Shown: piece by piece, positions 48,450 through 60,277 of the stretch
How positions within the stretch are numbered: the stretch's first letter is position 1
Layout: every line of letters begins with the position of its first letter
NCBI RefSeq assembly: GCF_029407905.1
Contig: NC_073626.1
Location: 79,945,482-80,009,481, forward strand
Reading direction: 5' to 3'
Source: Bubalus kerabau
Lineage: Eukaryota > Chordata > Mammalia > Artiodactyla > Bovidae
DNA length: 64,000 nt
The notes under the pieces: generated by a model
The model's input: the letters and a program-made list of their open reading frames with translations, nothing else
Database searches by the model: none
Told to the model about the DNA's origin: nothing
Position numbers and translations under genes: made by a program

Positions 48450-48869
48450 TATCTACTTGGTATTTATTATCTCATCTGTTAACAGCAGGACTAAATTTTT
48501 GCTTAGAGAATCATACCATCACCACTTTTGATTCATATGACTGGAGTGGAGCTAATCTTATAATCAGGCTAGACTAATAGAGTCACACCAAGGATTTTTG
48601 TTTCAGTTATTTGAAAAGAAGTATTCTTTTCATTCTAATTTAAAAATAAATAAAACTTGCCAAACACAATGACTATCCTTCTATCTTATACCTTAAGCCT
48701 CAATCAATCGTCAGTCTATTAATTCTCACTTTGCAACTATTCTCATAACCGTCCCTTTCTGTCCCCAGGCTACCAACTTGGGGGAGTAAGCAGGGGAGAG
48801 ACTTCGCTCTCCTCAGTTTGCTTCACATATGAGAAATAGTAAAGAATAGGCAAAACTTGTTGTTCAATA

Positions 48870-49024
48870 GCCCAGACTCTACCATTTACTACTGTATAAC
48901 TTCAGACAAATTTCTTAACTTAAATTTAGGTATGGAATACTGCCATCTATCTCATGTGTCTATCAAGACAAATAAGTCAATAAACATAATGTGTTTAGCA
49001 CAGTGCTGGTTACATAGTTAACAT

Positions 49025-49025
<1 letters not shown>
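48870..49025 (+). mobile_element. MIR remnant
   Basis: ACCATTTACTACTGTATAACTTCAGACAAATTTC and CACAGTGCTGGTTACATAG are in MIR order. Confidence 0.6.
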
Positions 49026-49026
<1 letters not shown>

Positions 49027-49071
<45 letters not shown>

Positions 49072-49089
49072 ATCATCATCATCATCATC
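49027..49089. repeat. Compound microsatellite (AT)n-(CAT)n
   Basis: About 20 AT units (49027-49067) followed by about seven CAT units (49069-49089), ending at a CCCCCC run. Both are pure, so length polymorphism is likely. Confidence 0.95.
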
Positions 49090-49229
49090 CCCCCAAATTC
49101 ATACTGTTAGACCCAGACTCAAATACGGAAAAGGTTTTGTGTACACAATGTTTATAAAAATTACATTTTTTTAAAAACTAAAGTTCAATTATGATGGAAT
49201 GATTAAATAAATTATAGAATAAAAGTAAT

Positions 49230-49480
49230 AATAGTAATAACCAATGCTTAAAAACACTTATGCACCAAGCACTCTTGTTTTAAATGTTTGAAATGTATAC
49301 CATTACATTCAATCTTCACCACAACCTTATGAGGTAGGTAGTATAATGATCTCTTTTTAACTATGTGGAAACCAATGCAGAGAGTAAATTACTCCAGATA
49401 ATGGAATGGCTGTCACATGAACTTGGCAGTAATGCTCCAGAGTCCATGATCATAACCACTACATGCTACCTCTCCAATGA
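49230..49480 (+). mobile_element. MIR-like remnant
   Basis: GCACCAAGCACTCTTG...CAATCTTCACCACAACCTTATGAGGTAGGTAGTATAAT...GAAACCAATGCAGAGAGTAAA is the MIR-type ordering. Confidence 0.6.
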
Positions 49481-49689
49481 AGTAAAACCGCAGTTACTAG
49501 GAATTTTAATAATAATATAGGAACATGTTTATGCTAAAATGTTGAGCAAAAAGACATGATAAAAAATTGTATTACACAGTATCATCTGTAATACATATGT
49601 CTTCTAGATGGTGAGATTAGGGATAAAATTCATCCTTCTTCATGTTTTTCTGTACCATATAACTTGTATGATTAAATGTTGTATGTTTC

Positions 49690-49885
49690 AGATCCCTCAC
49701 AGCTCAGTTAGTAAAGAAACTGCTTGCTATGCAGGGGACCCTAGTTCGATTGCTGGGTAGGGAAGATCTCCTGGAGAAGGGAAAGGCTACCCACTCCAGT
49801 GTTCTGGCCTGGAGAATTCCATGGACTGTATAGTCCATGGGGTTGCAAAGAGTCAGACATGACTGACCAACTTTCACTTCAAGAT
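49690..49885 (+). mobile_element. Bov-tA SINE, head decayed
   Basis: ATCCCTCACAGCTCAGTTAG to GACATGACTGACCAACTTTC. The first bases of the head have diverged from GGGCTTCCC. Confidence 0.9.
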
Positions 49886-50020
49886 CAGAAAATAACTTCC
49901 AAAATACATTCTTACTCTACATTAAGCATCTAAACTCTCCCTTGAACAACTATGTTGGATTTCAGCCATATCTGTCTGATAAACCTTAATGAATCAGGTC
50001 TAACATCCTGACTTCTACAC

Positions 50021-50246
50021 ATGTGGTGGTAATAGTGCTCAGGTCATGCCCGACTCTTTGTGATTCCATGGACTATAGACCCCCCCTAGGTTCCTCTGTC
50101 CATGGAATTTTCCAGGCACGAATACTGGAGTGGGTTGCCACTTCATGCTCCAGAGGATCCTCCCAACTCAGGGATTGAACCCATGTCTCTTGCACCTCCT
50201 GCACTGGCAGGCAGATTCTTTACTACTGTGCCACCTGGGAAGCCCA
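50021..50246 (-). mobile_element. Bov-tA SINE
   Basis: Reverse-oriented Bov-tA ending at CCACCTGGGAAGCCCA, flanked by TGACTTCTACAC (50009-50020) and TGACTTCTATAC (50247-50258), a 12-bp target duplication with one mismatch. Confidence 0.94.
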
Positions 50247-51889
50247 TGACTTCTATACCTAGATGGCGAGTAAAAATAAACAATGGGGGATAGTGATCAG
50301 GAGAGAAGGAACTGCAGAGGTTGAGTCTTTTCATATAGGAAACTTGATAACTGCAAAAAGGAATTATCAACAGAGAAGTAAGAATACTAATCATAAAGTA
50401 GAAATCTGTTGAATTCAGAGAGAAAAGTGTCCTTAAATTTTTTACCTACTAAAGTACAATATTGATTTGAGGATTTATAAAGTACTGCATGTTATAAGTT
50501 TGAAATACTTTAAATACTAAGTTACGAGACTAGAAATCTTAGGAGAAGATCTCTCACACACAAAAATAAAGCCAAAATAAGAAAGAAACAACTACAGAAT
50601 GCTTATATTAGTAACACAGATGGGAAATAAGGCAAAAAAACAAAAGGCATCTGACAAAGCAGAGGACTAGACTGAGATTAAATTGTGTCTATATTAAAGA
50701 TAAATATTACCTCAGGTGTGGACCCTGCTTCATGTGTTAATAATAATATATATGTCACATGTAAACGGGGAGAGTAATCAGAGGCAGTGAGACGTATAAC
50801 TGCAATTTTTATCTTGAGCAAAGTATGAAAATGAGATCTCAAACAGGTTTTAGGGGTCAAACAGATCTCTCTGGGAAGGGAATGAGTTATAAATAAAAGG
50901 AATATACAAATCTGAATGGTCCAGAATCCCACTGGCATGGCCATAATCAACATAAATAAACCAAATGCTCATGAATCTCTATTACCTCACCTGTCACCAC
51001 TGCAGCATGCAAGAACCGGGACTAGGAGAGAGCGGAGCCCTTTATCCTGATGGCTTCTGTGAATTGCCTCTGTTTGCTAGCAATCATGTCTGCCTGATCC
51101 CTCAATTGTTGTTCCTGTGCCCTGGCTACTGCCAAAAAAAGATCAAACCTTCCAAAAAGTAGTAAGATTTAGGACAGCAAGTCAATAACTTTGCAGACTA
51201 ACGACATTCGAATTTATGATCTTGAACATAACTGGACCCTAAGCATTGCTTATTAATTTTTATCCTTAGCCTGGATGAGCAACATCTCCCACTTTCATTA
51301 GCAACTTCTCCAAACTTCAGATGGTATTCTTTTCACTCAGCAAAACTCACCTTTTACTTGGCCCTGTGAACTGAAGCAACTGAGTGATCACCTGAAGTTC
51401 CCACTTTCCCTACCCCTAAAGGAACTTACCTCTATCTCCATCCACGCTTTCCCTCTCCTCTCCCGTCTGCTCAGGGAATGAGGTGGCCATTCTCCTATTC
51501 AAGACAATACTACCTAACCTCTTCTGGATACTTTGCTTAATCAATTCCTCAGAAAATTGTTTTTATCTCATTTGGGAGTGGGAGGCAACAGATAAAAACA
51601 ATTTCTAAAAACAGTATTCACTAAGCTTTTTTTCTTAGCTCCTAAGGTTGCAAAGAAACAAATCAAACTGTTTATCAAACCGTTACATTAACTCCCCCCA
51701 AAATGCTGCTCTCAAGTGACTTCAGAACATAGAGCTTTTGACTATTATCCTTAGTAGAATTATCAAAGGATAAAATGGTCTGTAAACAATTTTAAATTTT
51801 TTAAATTTTAATTCAATGATTTCATTGTTTAATATAATACCCAGGTTGGTATTTTGAAGCTATTTTCTTTACTTGGAAAGAAAAAGTAA

Positions 51890-52135
51890 TTTGCTTACAT
51901 ATGGTGTATTGTGCTTGAGTAGGAGAGTATTCTAAATCCTAGGACATGTATGTTGAAGTATTTAGGAGTAAAGTATCATGATGTCTGTAACTTACTTCAT
52001 CTAGTAGAGGAAGAGAGTGAGTGAAAGAACAAATTAAGACAAATGCTAACTAGGTGACATGGCGCATGGTAATTTGTGATACTATTCCTTCAGTTTTTCT
52101 GTATATTTGAAATTTTTCATAAGAATAAACAGCAT
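51890..52135 (+). mobile_element. Old L1M 3' end
   Basis: TGAAGTATTTAGGAGTAAAG, TATCATGATGTCTGTAACTT and the end TTTGAAATTTTTCATAAGAA match the L1M 3' UTR. Confidence 0.65.
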
Positions 52136-53335
52136 GTATGAAATTAATTCATTTTGGCTAAAAAATACCTTTACACACAAATATACTCAGAAAAGATTTG
52201 TAAGGATATAGCCTAGATTAGGAAATCTGATAGTAAAAATATAGTATTATTTTATTTTTGATTATATGTGTTTTCTAAGTTTCCATAATAAAAATTTAAT
52301 GCTTTTATAATAACAGAAAATTTTAACTTTATACATTATAATAGCAAATATTAGTGAGTGGCTAATCAAGACTGAAGACTGAGCACATACTTTTATCTCC
52401 ACTCCTTTTAAAAAAATCACTGAAATAAAAGGAAAGATATACATAAAGAAATATTCCCATAAGAATACAGAAAAATGATGGCGTCATGAAAGAGTTTCAC
52501 CAACCAACAAATAAGAGATGTCAGTAAAATTTCTAAAAGATTAGAGGAGATGGAGACACGCTGACAATGCAAGAAAATCATAATAGCTACAACCACGTAT
52601 GTATTATGAGAAAGTTACAAAAAGGAAAAACTGATAGGTCCGTTAGAAGAATGTCAAATCTGGGCTCAGAATCAGTCAGTGAGGCAGAGGATAGGAGTCT
52701 TAAGTATTAAGTGATTCTGAAAGCAGAATAATCAGAAGTCTATGTACAAAACTTCACTACTCAGCACCCCATTCCCTCCCCAACTTTGACTGATAGAGCA
52801 CTCAGGTAATTTGGCATTTACCCTAAGGAGAAAAAAAAATGACTGTCTTTCTCCAAAGGAACTGAACATGCTGCTTGGAGAGTAAGAGGGTTTTCTAATT
52901 GAGCGTTAACGTCTGGGGGCCCAAACAGAATAGTCGGCAATCCTCCCACCCAGATCTAAGTCTGAGAGTCAACCCCCCTCATCCATACATTGGCTAAAAA
53001 GAATTACTAGGATCAAACCTATTTAGGCCTCAGCAGGGTAACAGACGATCTTTCCAGAGGAATCAAGAATTATCAGGCAAACGAGGGAAACTAACAACAT
53101 AAAAGAGTAACTTAAATTTCTAAGCAGTTCAGAAGGATAAAGGATAATTGAGAGAGCGCTAACACATTCAGAAAGATTTTAGAACAAATTCTTCTGACAA
53201 ATACCAAGATATTAAAGAGAAGAAACCTCTAAGCATGTAAAGCAAAAAGATATAAAACAGACACAGAAGATTAAAACATCAATCTAAGAGATCCAATATC
53301 CAAATAATCAGAGTCCCATCAAAGAAAATAAAGAA

Positions 53336-53875
53336 AATATATGGAGAAAAGTATTGTAATAGTTTTCTACTGCTGTTTAACAAATTACCCAAAATTCAGT
53401 GGCCTAAAACAATAGTTTTCTGAGGGTCAGGAATCTGCAAGCAATTTAGCTTGATAGTTCTGGCTCAGGATCTCTCCTGAGACTGCTATTAAACAAACAG
53501 CTGGACAGTATCATCTAAAAATTTGAAAGGGGCTGGCAGATTCACATCCAGGCTCATTTATAGGACTGTTGGGCAGAGGCCTCAGTCCCTACCCACATAG
53601 GCTTCTCCACTGGGCTGCTAACAACATGGCAGCTGGCCTTCCCCAGAATACGTAATTTGAGAGACAGAAAAGCAGTCAAGATAGAAGTCACCATATCTTT
53701 CATAACCTAACCTCAGAAATGACATATCATCACTTCTGCCATGCCCCAGTGATCATGAATACCAATTCTGACACAACATCAGAGGAGAGCACACAGGGCA
53801 TGAAAACTAGGCAGTATGGATCATGGAGGGTCATCTTGGAAGGTGGCTATACTAGTTGTCAAGAAAATCATAGGA
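53336..53875. mobile_element. Old eutherian interspersed repeat, family not resolved
   Basis: CTACTGCTGTTTAACAAATT, ACCCAAAATTCAGTGGCCTA, AAACAATAG and a later TCATCTTGGAAGGTGGCTA are typical of a widespread medium-copy mammalian repeat. I cannot name the family with confidence. Confidence 0.5.
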
Positions 53876-54068
53876 AATATTTTTCTCAGAGCTTCTGATA
53901 CATGACTTTTCAGCCTGAAAAGGTCCATTAAGTACTAAGGAGAATGAAAAAGATCCACCTAGATACACATCATAAAACTTCATATCTCTAAGAATCAAAC
54001 AGTTATAAAAGTGTCACAGGAAAGGGAAAAAAATGTTAACTCACAAAGAAGAATCAAATTACCACCAC

Positions 54069-54348
54069 TGCTACTGCTGCTGCTGCTAAGCCGCTTCAGT
54101 CGTGTCCGACTCTGTGAGACCCCATAGACGGCAGCCCACCAGGCTCCCCCGTCCCTGGGATTCTCCAGGCAAGAACACTGGAGTGGGTTGCCATTTCCTT
54201 CTCCAATGCATGAAAGTGAAAAGTCAAAGTCAAGTCGCTCAGTCGTGTCCGACTCTTAGCAACCCCATGGACTGCAGCCTACCAGACTCCTCCATCTATG
54301 GGATTTTCCAGGCAAGAGTACTGGAGTGGGTTGCCATTGCCTTCTCCG
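54069..54348 (-). mobile_element. Bov-A2 SINE with perfect target duplication
   Basis: A complete dimeric Bov-A2 in reverse, starting at the CTG repeat. It is flanked by identical 12-bp AATTACCACCAC at 54057-54068 and 54349-54360. Confidence 0.96.
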
Positions 54349-54948
54349 AATTACCACCACACTTCTTATCAAATTAATGGTAAAAGAAAAGGGAGTAGTC
54401 CTTTATCAGGTGTAACAAAAAATGTGTATTAACAGGTGTATTACATTCATCCAAATGAACAATCAAGCACGAGAGCAAACCAGGGTCCCATCTGGAAATA
54501 AAAAGAATCAGAAAGTTTAACTTCCAGCACAAGCATTTCTGGCAATATACTTGCACTCTAATAAAACAAGACCTCCAAAAAGAGATAAGATGCAGGAAAC
54601 ACCAGATGAACCCTGTAAGAGGAAAATTCCAAGGTAATAGCTGTACAGCATGCCTACGGAGCAAATGGACCAGACTGGAACAGAATTCTATGCAAAGGAC
54701 AGTATGGTTAAGTGGGCAGAATAACAGGGATATCATAAAGGCATATTAGTTAGAAAAACAGGTAGTTGGAAACTTCAGGAAAAACAAAAGACAATATAAC
54801 AAATAGAAATGAGTAAAGGGTGGTATAGTTTAAGCAATTCCAAGACTGTAAAAAAAGAGGCTATTTACTAAATACAATCTCCTTAATGCAGTCTAGGAGT
54901 CAGGTCACTGGAGTCAAAAAAAATAAATGAATACTAGACTATTATTTA

Positions 54949-55361
54949 TTCGAAGGCAATGGCACCCCACTCCAGTACTCATGACTGGGAAATCCCATGG
55001 ATGGAGGAGCCTGGTAGGCTACAGTCCATAGGGTCGTGAAGAGTCAGACACGACTGAGCGACTTCACTTTCACTTTTCATTTTCATGCACTGGAGAAGGA
55101 AATGGCACCCCACTCCAGTACTCATGCCTGGGAAATGCCATGGATGGAGGAGCCTGGTAGGCTACAGTCCATAGGGTCATGAAGAGTCAGACATGACTGA
55201 GTGACTTCACTTTCACTCTTCACTTTCATGCATTGGAGAAGGAAATGGCAACCCACTCCAGTGTTCTTGCCTGGAGAATCTGAGGGACGGGAGCCTGGTG
55301 GGCTGCCGTCTATGGGGTCGCACAGAGTCGGACACGACTGATGTGACTTAGCAGCAGCGGG
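54949..55361 (+). mobile_element. Bov-A SINE with three monomers
   Basis: Three BovA units follow one another: 54951-55080, 55091-55230 and 55235-55360, each starting near GGCAATGGCACCCCACTCC or its variant. The first two are closer to each other than to the third, which ends in the CAGCAG tail. Identical flanks CTATTATTTA at 54939-54948 and 55362-55371 show that the trimer inserted as one unit. Confidence 0.93.
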
Positions 55362-55502
55362 CTATTATTTAGCCCTGAAGTCAATAGCATTCAAAAAGTT
55401 ATCTTGAATGTTTTTCAACATTTAGAATAAATCTTTGAATGGAAGATTTGACTGTAACTGCAAAATAAAATATTAGCAATGTTAATTTAAAAGAAAACAA
55501 GT

Positions 55503-55835
55503 TGACTTCCCTGGTGGTAGAGTGGATAAGAATCCACCCGCTAATGCAGGGCACATAGGTTTGATCCCTGGTCCAGGAAGATTCCACATACTGCAGAGCA
55601 ACTAAGTCTGTGAACGGGAAGTACGGAGTCTATGCTCTGGAGCCTGCCAGGCCGCAACTACTGAGTCTGCCTGTGGAAGTCCGTGTGCCTACAGCCCACG
55701 CTTCACAAAATAAGCCACCACACTGAGAAGCCTATGCACCGTAATGCAGACCCCACTCACTGCAACTAGAGAAAAGCCAGCACACAGCAACAAAGCCCCA
55801 GCACAAGGAAAATAATAAATAAATAAAAAGATATG
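55503..55835 (+). mobile_element. CHR-family SINE (tRNA-derived, cetartiodactyl)
   Basis: GACTTCCCTGGTGGTAGAGT, GATCCCTGGTCCAGGAAGAT, GAGCAACTAAG, CTACTGAGTCTGCC and a final AATAAATAAATAAA tail. The flanks TTAAAAGAAAACAAGT and TTAAAAAAGAAAACAAGT are a long target duplication with a 2-base indel. Confidence 0.9.
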
Positions 55836-56906
55836 TTAAAAAAGAAAACAAGTAACTTCTAAAAAGCAGAAGGTAGTGATGATGAAAAGAAAAATGAAAG
55901 ATAGGGGTGCTTATTAGTTCATTTTATACGAAAAGATATGAAGAAACTGGCTATAGATAGAACACTTAATAGACATTATCTTTAATGTGTAAAAACCAAA
56001 AAATTGTAAGTATGCATTTTTGGAAAGAAGGAGGAAGAGAAAACATAGAAAAAGGAAAAGCAGTATCATGAACTAAATCGTCATCTTTCATACAAGAAAG
56101 TCAACTGATTTGCTATTGGTTAATCCAACAAACAGAATTTAGTATACTTTACATCAAAGTACATAAACTCCACTGTTGATGGTTTACAACACATTATGCT
56201 AAATCTGGACTGACCCTCCTCTTCTGAACATCAGTTATGTGTGCTTATGTGCATGAGAATGTATTTGCATGTCTGAACATACATTCTTGTATTTTATTTC
56301 AGCATTTTTGTCTAAAATTGAAAAAAAGAGGGAAATCACTGAAATGCAAGAAGTAATCAGGAAAAGGAGTATACTGTTAACTGAAGACAGATTAATCGAG
56401 ATTTAATCTATATCTCCTATGTCTGTAAAAGATTACTCATAGCAATCTACTATCACACAGGAAAATGGCATCCTCTCTCATTGTAAAAGGCTAATACTAA
56501 TCCTAATGGAAATGAGAGGTGCACCTGATTTTAAGAAACAGTGAACATATAAACAGCAAGAGAAACTCAAAGTATCTGAAAACTATTTTAAGGATCTTAG
56601 AAGAATTTCACAGGAAAAAATCAAAGTAAGTTCATATTGATGAACCTTATAAATCTAAAGGGCAGTTTAACAGAAGAGAGCAGCAGAATACTACTGTATT
56701 ACTACCATCAAGAACTTTCTAACAATTGCAGCTAACTCAACAACAGAATGGACCGCCTTGGTCTGATCTTCCATTACTCCATTGTTTAAATAAAGACCAG
56801 AAATCATCTGTCTATAATGTTAAAAACTGACGGATGATTGGACTGGATAAGTACTATGGTAATAACTGTAAGTATGAGTGTTCTAAACGAATAAATTTTG
56901 ACTTAC

Positions 56907-56995
56907 CAACATCCATGGCAGTTTCCATGAAGCTTTTCTGTCGTGATGCAAACTCTGCAAGCAATTTCTGCTGTCTTTCTCTAGCTTTTTGTCGC
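56907..56995 (-). CDS. UBR3: UBR3 exon E2
   Basis: An 89-base exon with acceptor TCTAG (minus strand, right of 56995) and donor GTAAGT (left of 56907). It completes the split Arg and reads RQKARERQQKLLAEFASRQ then KSFMETAMDV, a highly charged segment likely to form an amphipathic helix before the RING. It ends with one base of a codon finished in E3 (GAT, Asp). It lies 6.9 kb downstream of E1 and 13.8 kb upstream of E3. The only recognisable role is as the helical linker before the zinc-binding region. Confidence 0.95.
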
Positions 56996-58601
56996 CTAGA
57001 TTAAACAGAAATAAAGTATTAAGTACCAGACACACTTAAGACGTATCTACTATCTTTCAGGAGTATATAATGTATGAAAGGGTCCCTGACACACAGTTAA
57101 GAACAACCAAATTTTTGTACCATGTTTTAAATTTCATGTAAAGTTTTATTGTCCTTAAAGGATTCTGCTGCTTTAAAATGGTCTGAAAATCACTAGGTGT
57201 AAACAGGTAAAAATTAAAGAAAAAATTTACTTTAAAATGTGAAATAATAATTTAAGTAGATAAAAAATTTTCCAACTACACAATTTCCTAAGTATATGTC
57301 AGTTCATTGCAAGAGCAAGAAGAGCTTTAGCTAAAACTCATAATTTAACCCCAGGTATAAATAATAGCAAGCTCATTGCTAGAAGAAACTTTTATGTTAA
57401 GCTATGAATAGAATCTAAAAGGTAAAAATAGTCAGATTTACTGTTACCTTAAGAAAAGGTCTCTCCTAAAAGAGGATTAAGAAAAAGCCAGGAAGTTTTC
57501 TAGTTTCTACTACGCAATAGCACAAATTTGGCTTATTTTGTTTGAAGTAAAAGAAAACCAATAAATTCAGTTTATTCTATTTATTAATTATCCCTTATCT
57601 ACTTCCGAAGAGCATTTTAATCTGAGGTTAACTGCAAAAAAAAAAAAAAAGAGTGTAACATAAGTATAAAAAAAAAAAGTAAACTAATAAAGACAGGAGA
57701 TAGGCTTCCCCAGGAAGCCTGTGGCCTAGGACAGGGTGTCAAGACCCAACAACCTGGCACAGGAGGGCATTCATGCAGGGAAAAGTTATAAGAAATTGGT
57801 TACATATGAGGGAACTAATAAAAAAATTAATACTATTAAAGGATTATAGGGGTCAGGTTTCTCACTGTGGGATTAGAGATTATAATTATGAAAAGAGAGA
57901 AAAGATGAATAAATCCTATGGTGTTGGATTAGAACTGGGATTATCAGGTAGAACTCACAGTCATAGTTTTTAATACCTCTCTCTCCCCTCACTATATCCC
58001 ACTCTTGTGCACACACTTTTTGCCCACTAAGAGAGTCTGTGAATGAGCTCATTAGAATGAGTGCATAGACTGGTTTCTAAGTAACATTCTCTACTAAAAG
58101 TAACCAAAACTCTTTGGACAAATGTCTAATATAAAATGCAAGATGAACCTGGGTTATCTTCTTGGCCCAGAAAATAAGAAAATGCTCAAAGAATGATGGG
58201 GAGAGAAATACAAAGAATACAGAAACCAGCTTGAAGGGACTCCCACTGGTCAAATCTAAAACAATCTGAGCATCAAAATGAGTAATGAGCAGATTATAGC
58301 TCATAAAGTAAAACAGAAATCTGTAACTCTAAACTGATATAAGCAGATAAATGAATGAACTGAAATGATGAAGAATAGAATACTGCAGCATCTCAAAGTA
58401 TCTCTCCACAAATTATTAACACACACTAATTACAAAGGTGAGGAAGGGGAGGATATTTACAAAGAGTAACTTGACAGTGAAGTCTAACAGATACCCCCAT
58501 AATCAAGTGATCAAAGTTAATCAATAGTCATGAAACAAATTAAAATCATGTGACAACTTGATGGGATGCATCAAAACAAAACAGCAACATTCCCCCTCTG
58601 C

Positions 58602-58724
58602 CTTTTTTTTTTTTTTGGCTGGGCCACATGGGCTGTGTTATCTTAGTTCCCTAACCAGGAACTGAACCTGGGCCACAGCAATGAAAGCCAAGAATCCTAA
58701 CCACTAAACCACCAGGAAACTCCC
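58602..58724 (-). mobile_element. tRNA-derived cetartiodactyl SINE (CHR-2 type)
   Basis: On the plus strand it starts with T-run, GGCTGGGCCACATGGGCTG, then TTAGTTCCCTAACCAGG and ends at CCACCAGGAAACTCC: the reverse of the family at 46548. Confidence 0.75.
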
Positions 58725-58789
58725 CAGCAACACTTTTTTGATATTGTTCTCAAAGATATATCATCCAAATCCAAGCATAATGGAAAAGT

Positions 58790-59220
58790 AGACAAGCCCA
58801 AATTGAGGGATATTCTACAGTGCTTACTGCTCTGTAACTTTCAAAAGTGCCAAGGTCAAGAAAATAAAGGAAAAAGGGAAGACTATTCCATACTGAAGGA
58901 AATCAAAGAGATACAACAACAAAATATGATGAGTGATTCTGAACAGAATCTTTCTGCTATAACCAACATTACTGGAACAACTGTCAAAACTTGGGATCTA
59001 AGGATTTTATCATACTAAGTAAAATGCTAATTCCTTTATTTTGAAAGGTATATTGTGATTATATAAGAAAATGCCCTTATTTCTAAAAACTATGCACTAA
59101 AGTATTACACTAAAACATTCCACTGTAAAACAACTTACTCTGAAATGATCCAGAAAGTTCTTTGTATTATCCTTAAAACATTTCTGTAAGTTTAAGATTT
59201 CTTCAAAATAAAAAGGTTTT
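58790..59220 (+). mobile_element. Old L1M 3' end
   Basis: GGGATATTCTACAGTGCTTA, CAAAAGTGCCAAGGTCAAGA and the end TCTGTAAGTTTAAGATTTCT, TCAAAATAAAAAGG match the L1M 3' UTR. A 71-codon frame at 58803-59018 is part of this non-coding UTR. Confidence 0.7.
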
Positions 59221-59354
59221 AAAAATTAAACCCATTATCAAAGGACTAAAATTGGTCACTAAGGAAAAAACAGAAACAAACAAAAATGTACTGTAGATGC
59301 TCAAAGACCTATGAGACCTCCAAAAATATTTAAATAATAATAGCAGTGATAGAA

Positions 59355-59620
59355 GGCAGTGGCACCCCAGTACTCTTTGCCTGGAAAATCCCACGGATGG
59401 AGGAGCCTGGTAGGCTGCAGTCCATGGGGTCGCTAGGAGTCAGACACTTACTGAGTGACTTCACTTTCACTTTTCACTTTCACGCATTGGAGAAGGAAAT
59501 GGTAACCCACTCCAGTGTTCTTGCCTGGAGAATCCCAGGGACGGGGGGGCCTGGTGGGCTGCTGTCTATGGGGTCGCACATAGTCGGACACGACTGAAGT
59601 GACTTAGCAGCAGCAGCAGC
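59355..59620 (+). mobile_element. Bov-A2 SINE with perfect target duplication
   Basis: Dimeric Bov-A2 from GGCAGTGGCACCCCAGTACT to the CAGCAG tail, flanked by identical 13-bp AGCAGTGATAGAA at 59342-59354 and 59621-59633. A 5-base deletion in the first monomer (CCCC ACTCC to CCCC) is visible. Confidence 0.95.
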
Positions 59621-59815
59621 AGCAGTGATAGAATATGTGTTTGGTCTTCATACTACTCCTTTATAAACTAGTAAGCTTCACCGTTTCTTTAATTAAAACA
59701 ATGAGTTATGCACTCTACAGTTGACCTTTAAATATGTACATGTACATTTACATTTAGAATATACAAGTTCACAAAATACTGTTTCAAGTAACAAATCTGA
59801 ATACCAAACTCATCT

Positions 59816-60005
59816 CACCTGCACTGGCAAGCAGAATCTTATCCACTGTGACACCATGTAAGTCCTAGAAATGAATTTTAATACCGGTGCCAATCAATTA
59901 TATTTGAGGTTTTCTTAAGAAAATTGATTGGCACTGGTATTAAAATTCATTTCGAGGATATCCTTGGTGGCACAGTGGATAAGATTCTGCCTGCCAATGC
60001 AGGTG
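59816..60005. repeat. Imperfect 84-bp inverted repeat with 22-base loop
   Basis: The left arm at 59816-59899 and the right arm at 59922-60005 pair at 75 of 84 positions without any indel, around a 22-base spacer. The right arm contains the head of the CHR SINE plus about 30 bases of its upstream flank. The left arm is therefore an inverted copy of the SINE head and its flank. Confidence 0.93.
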
Positions 60006-60277
60006 ACAAGAGTTTGATCCCTGGTCCTGGAAGATTACACATGCCGCAGAGCAACTAAGCCCCTGTGCTTTAAAACGAGCCCTCGCTCTAGGGCCTGCGA
60101 GTCACAGCTATTAAAGCCCACGCACCAGAGCCTGTGCTCCACAACGAGAGGAGCCACCACAATGTGAAGTCCATGACCCACAACTAGAGAGCAGCCCCTA
60201 CCCTCTGGACTAGAAAAGCAACGAAAGACCCAGCACAACCAAAAATAAATAAATAAATAAATAAATAATTTTTAATA
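59955..60277 (+). mobile_element. CHR-family SINE
   Basis: GAGGATATCCTTGGTGGCAC to the (AAAT)n tail, including GAGCAACTAAGCCCC and GAGGAGCCACCAC. The flanks TAAAATTCATTTC at 59941-59953 and about 60278-60290 are the target duplication. Confidence 0.9.
60242..60270. repeat. (AAAT)n tail
   Basis: About seven AAAT units forming the 3' end of the CHR SINE. Confidence 0.95.

Larger units (their letters stand above)
43120..56906 (-). other. UBR3: UBR3 intron E2-E3
   Basis: A 13.8-kb intron, the longest here. It contains several L1 3' ends, five Bov-tA/Bov-A elements, two Bov-A2 insertions, a CHR SINE and an AT/CAT microsatellite. Nothing I can name was seen in 43473-44560, 46661-47419, 50259-51889, 52136-53335 or 55854-56906. 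Confidence 0.85.

Noticed and set aside
49027..49089. CRISPR-like or centromeric repeat
   Set aside because: The units are 2-3 bases with no spacers; it is a simple microsatellite.
53336..53875. LTR of an endogenous retrovirus
   Set aside because: No TG...CA ends, primer-binding site, polypurine tract or retroviral coding sequence could be seen; left as an unresolved old repeat.
58077..58304. A 75-codon minus-strand frame rich in Phe and Leu
   Set aside because: AT-rich intron with no family match and no supporting splice or start context; composition explains the hydrophobic residues.
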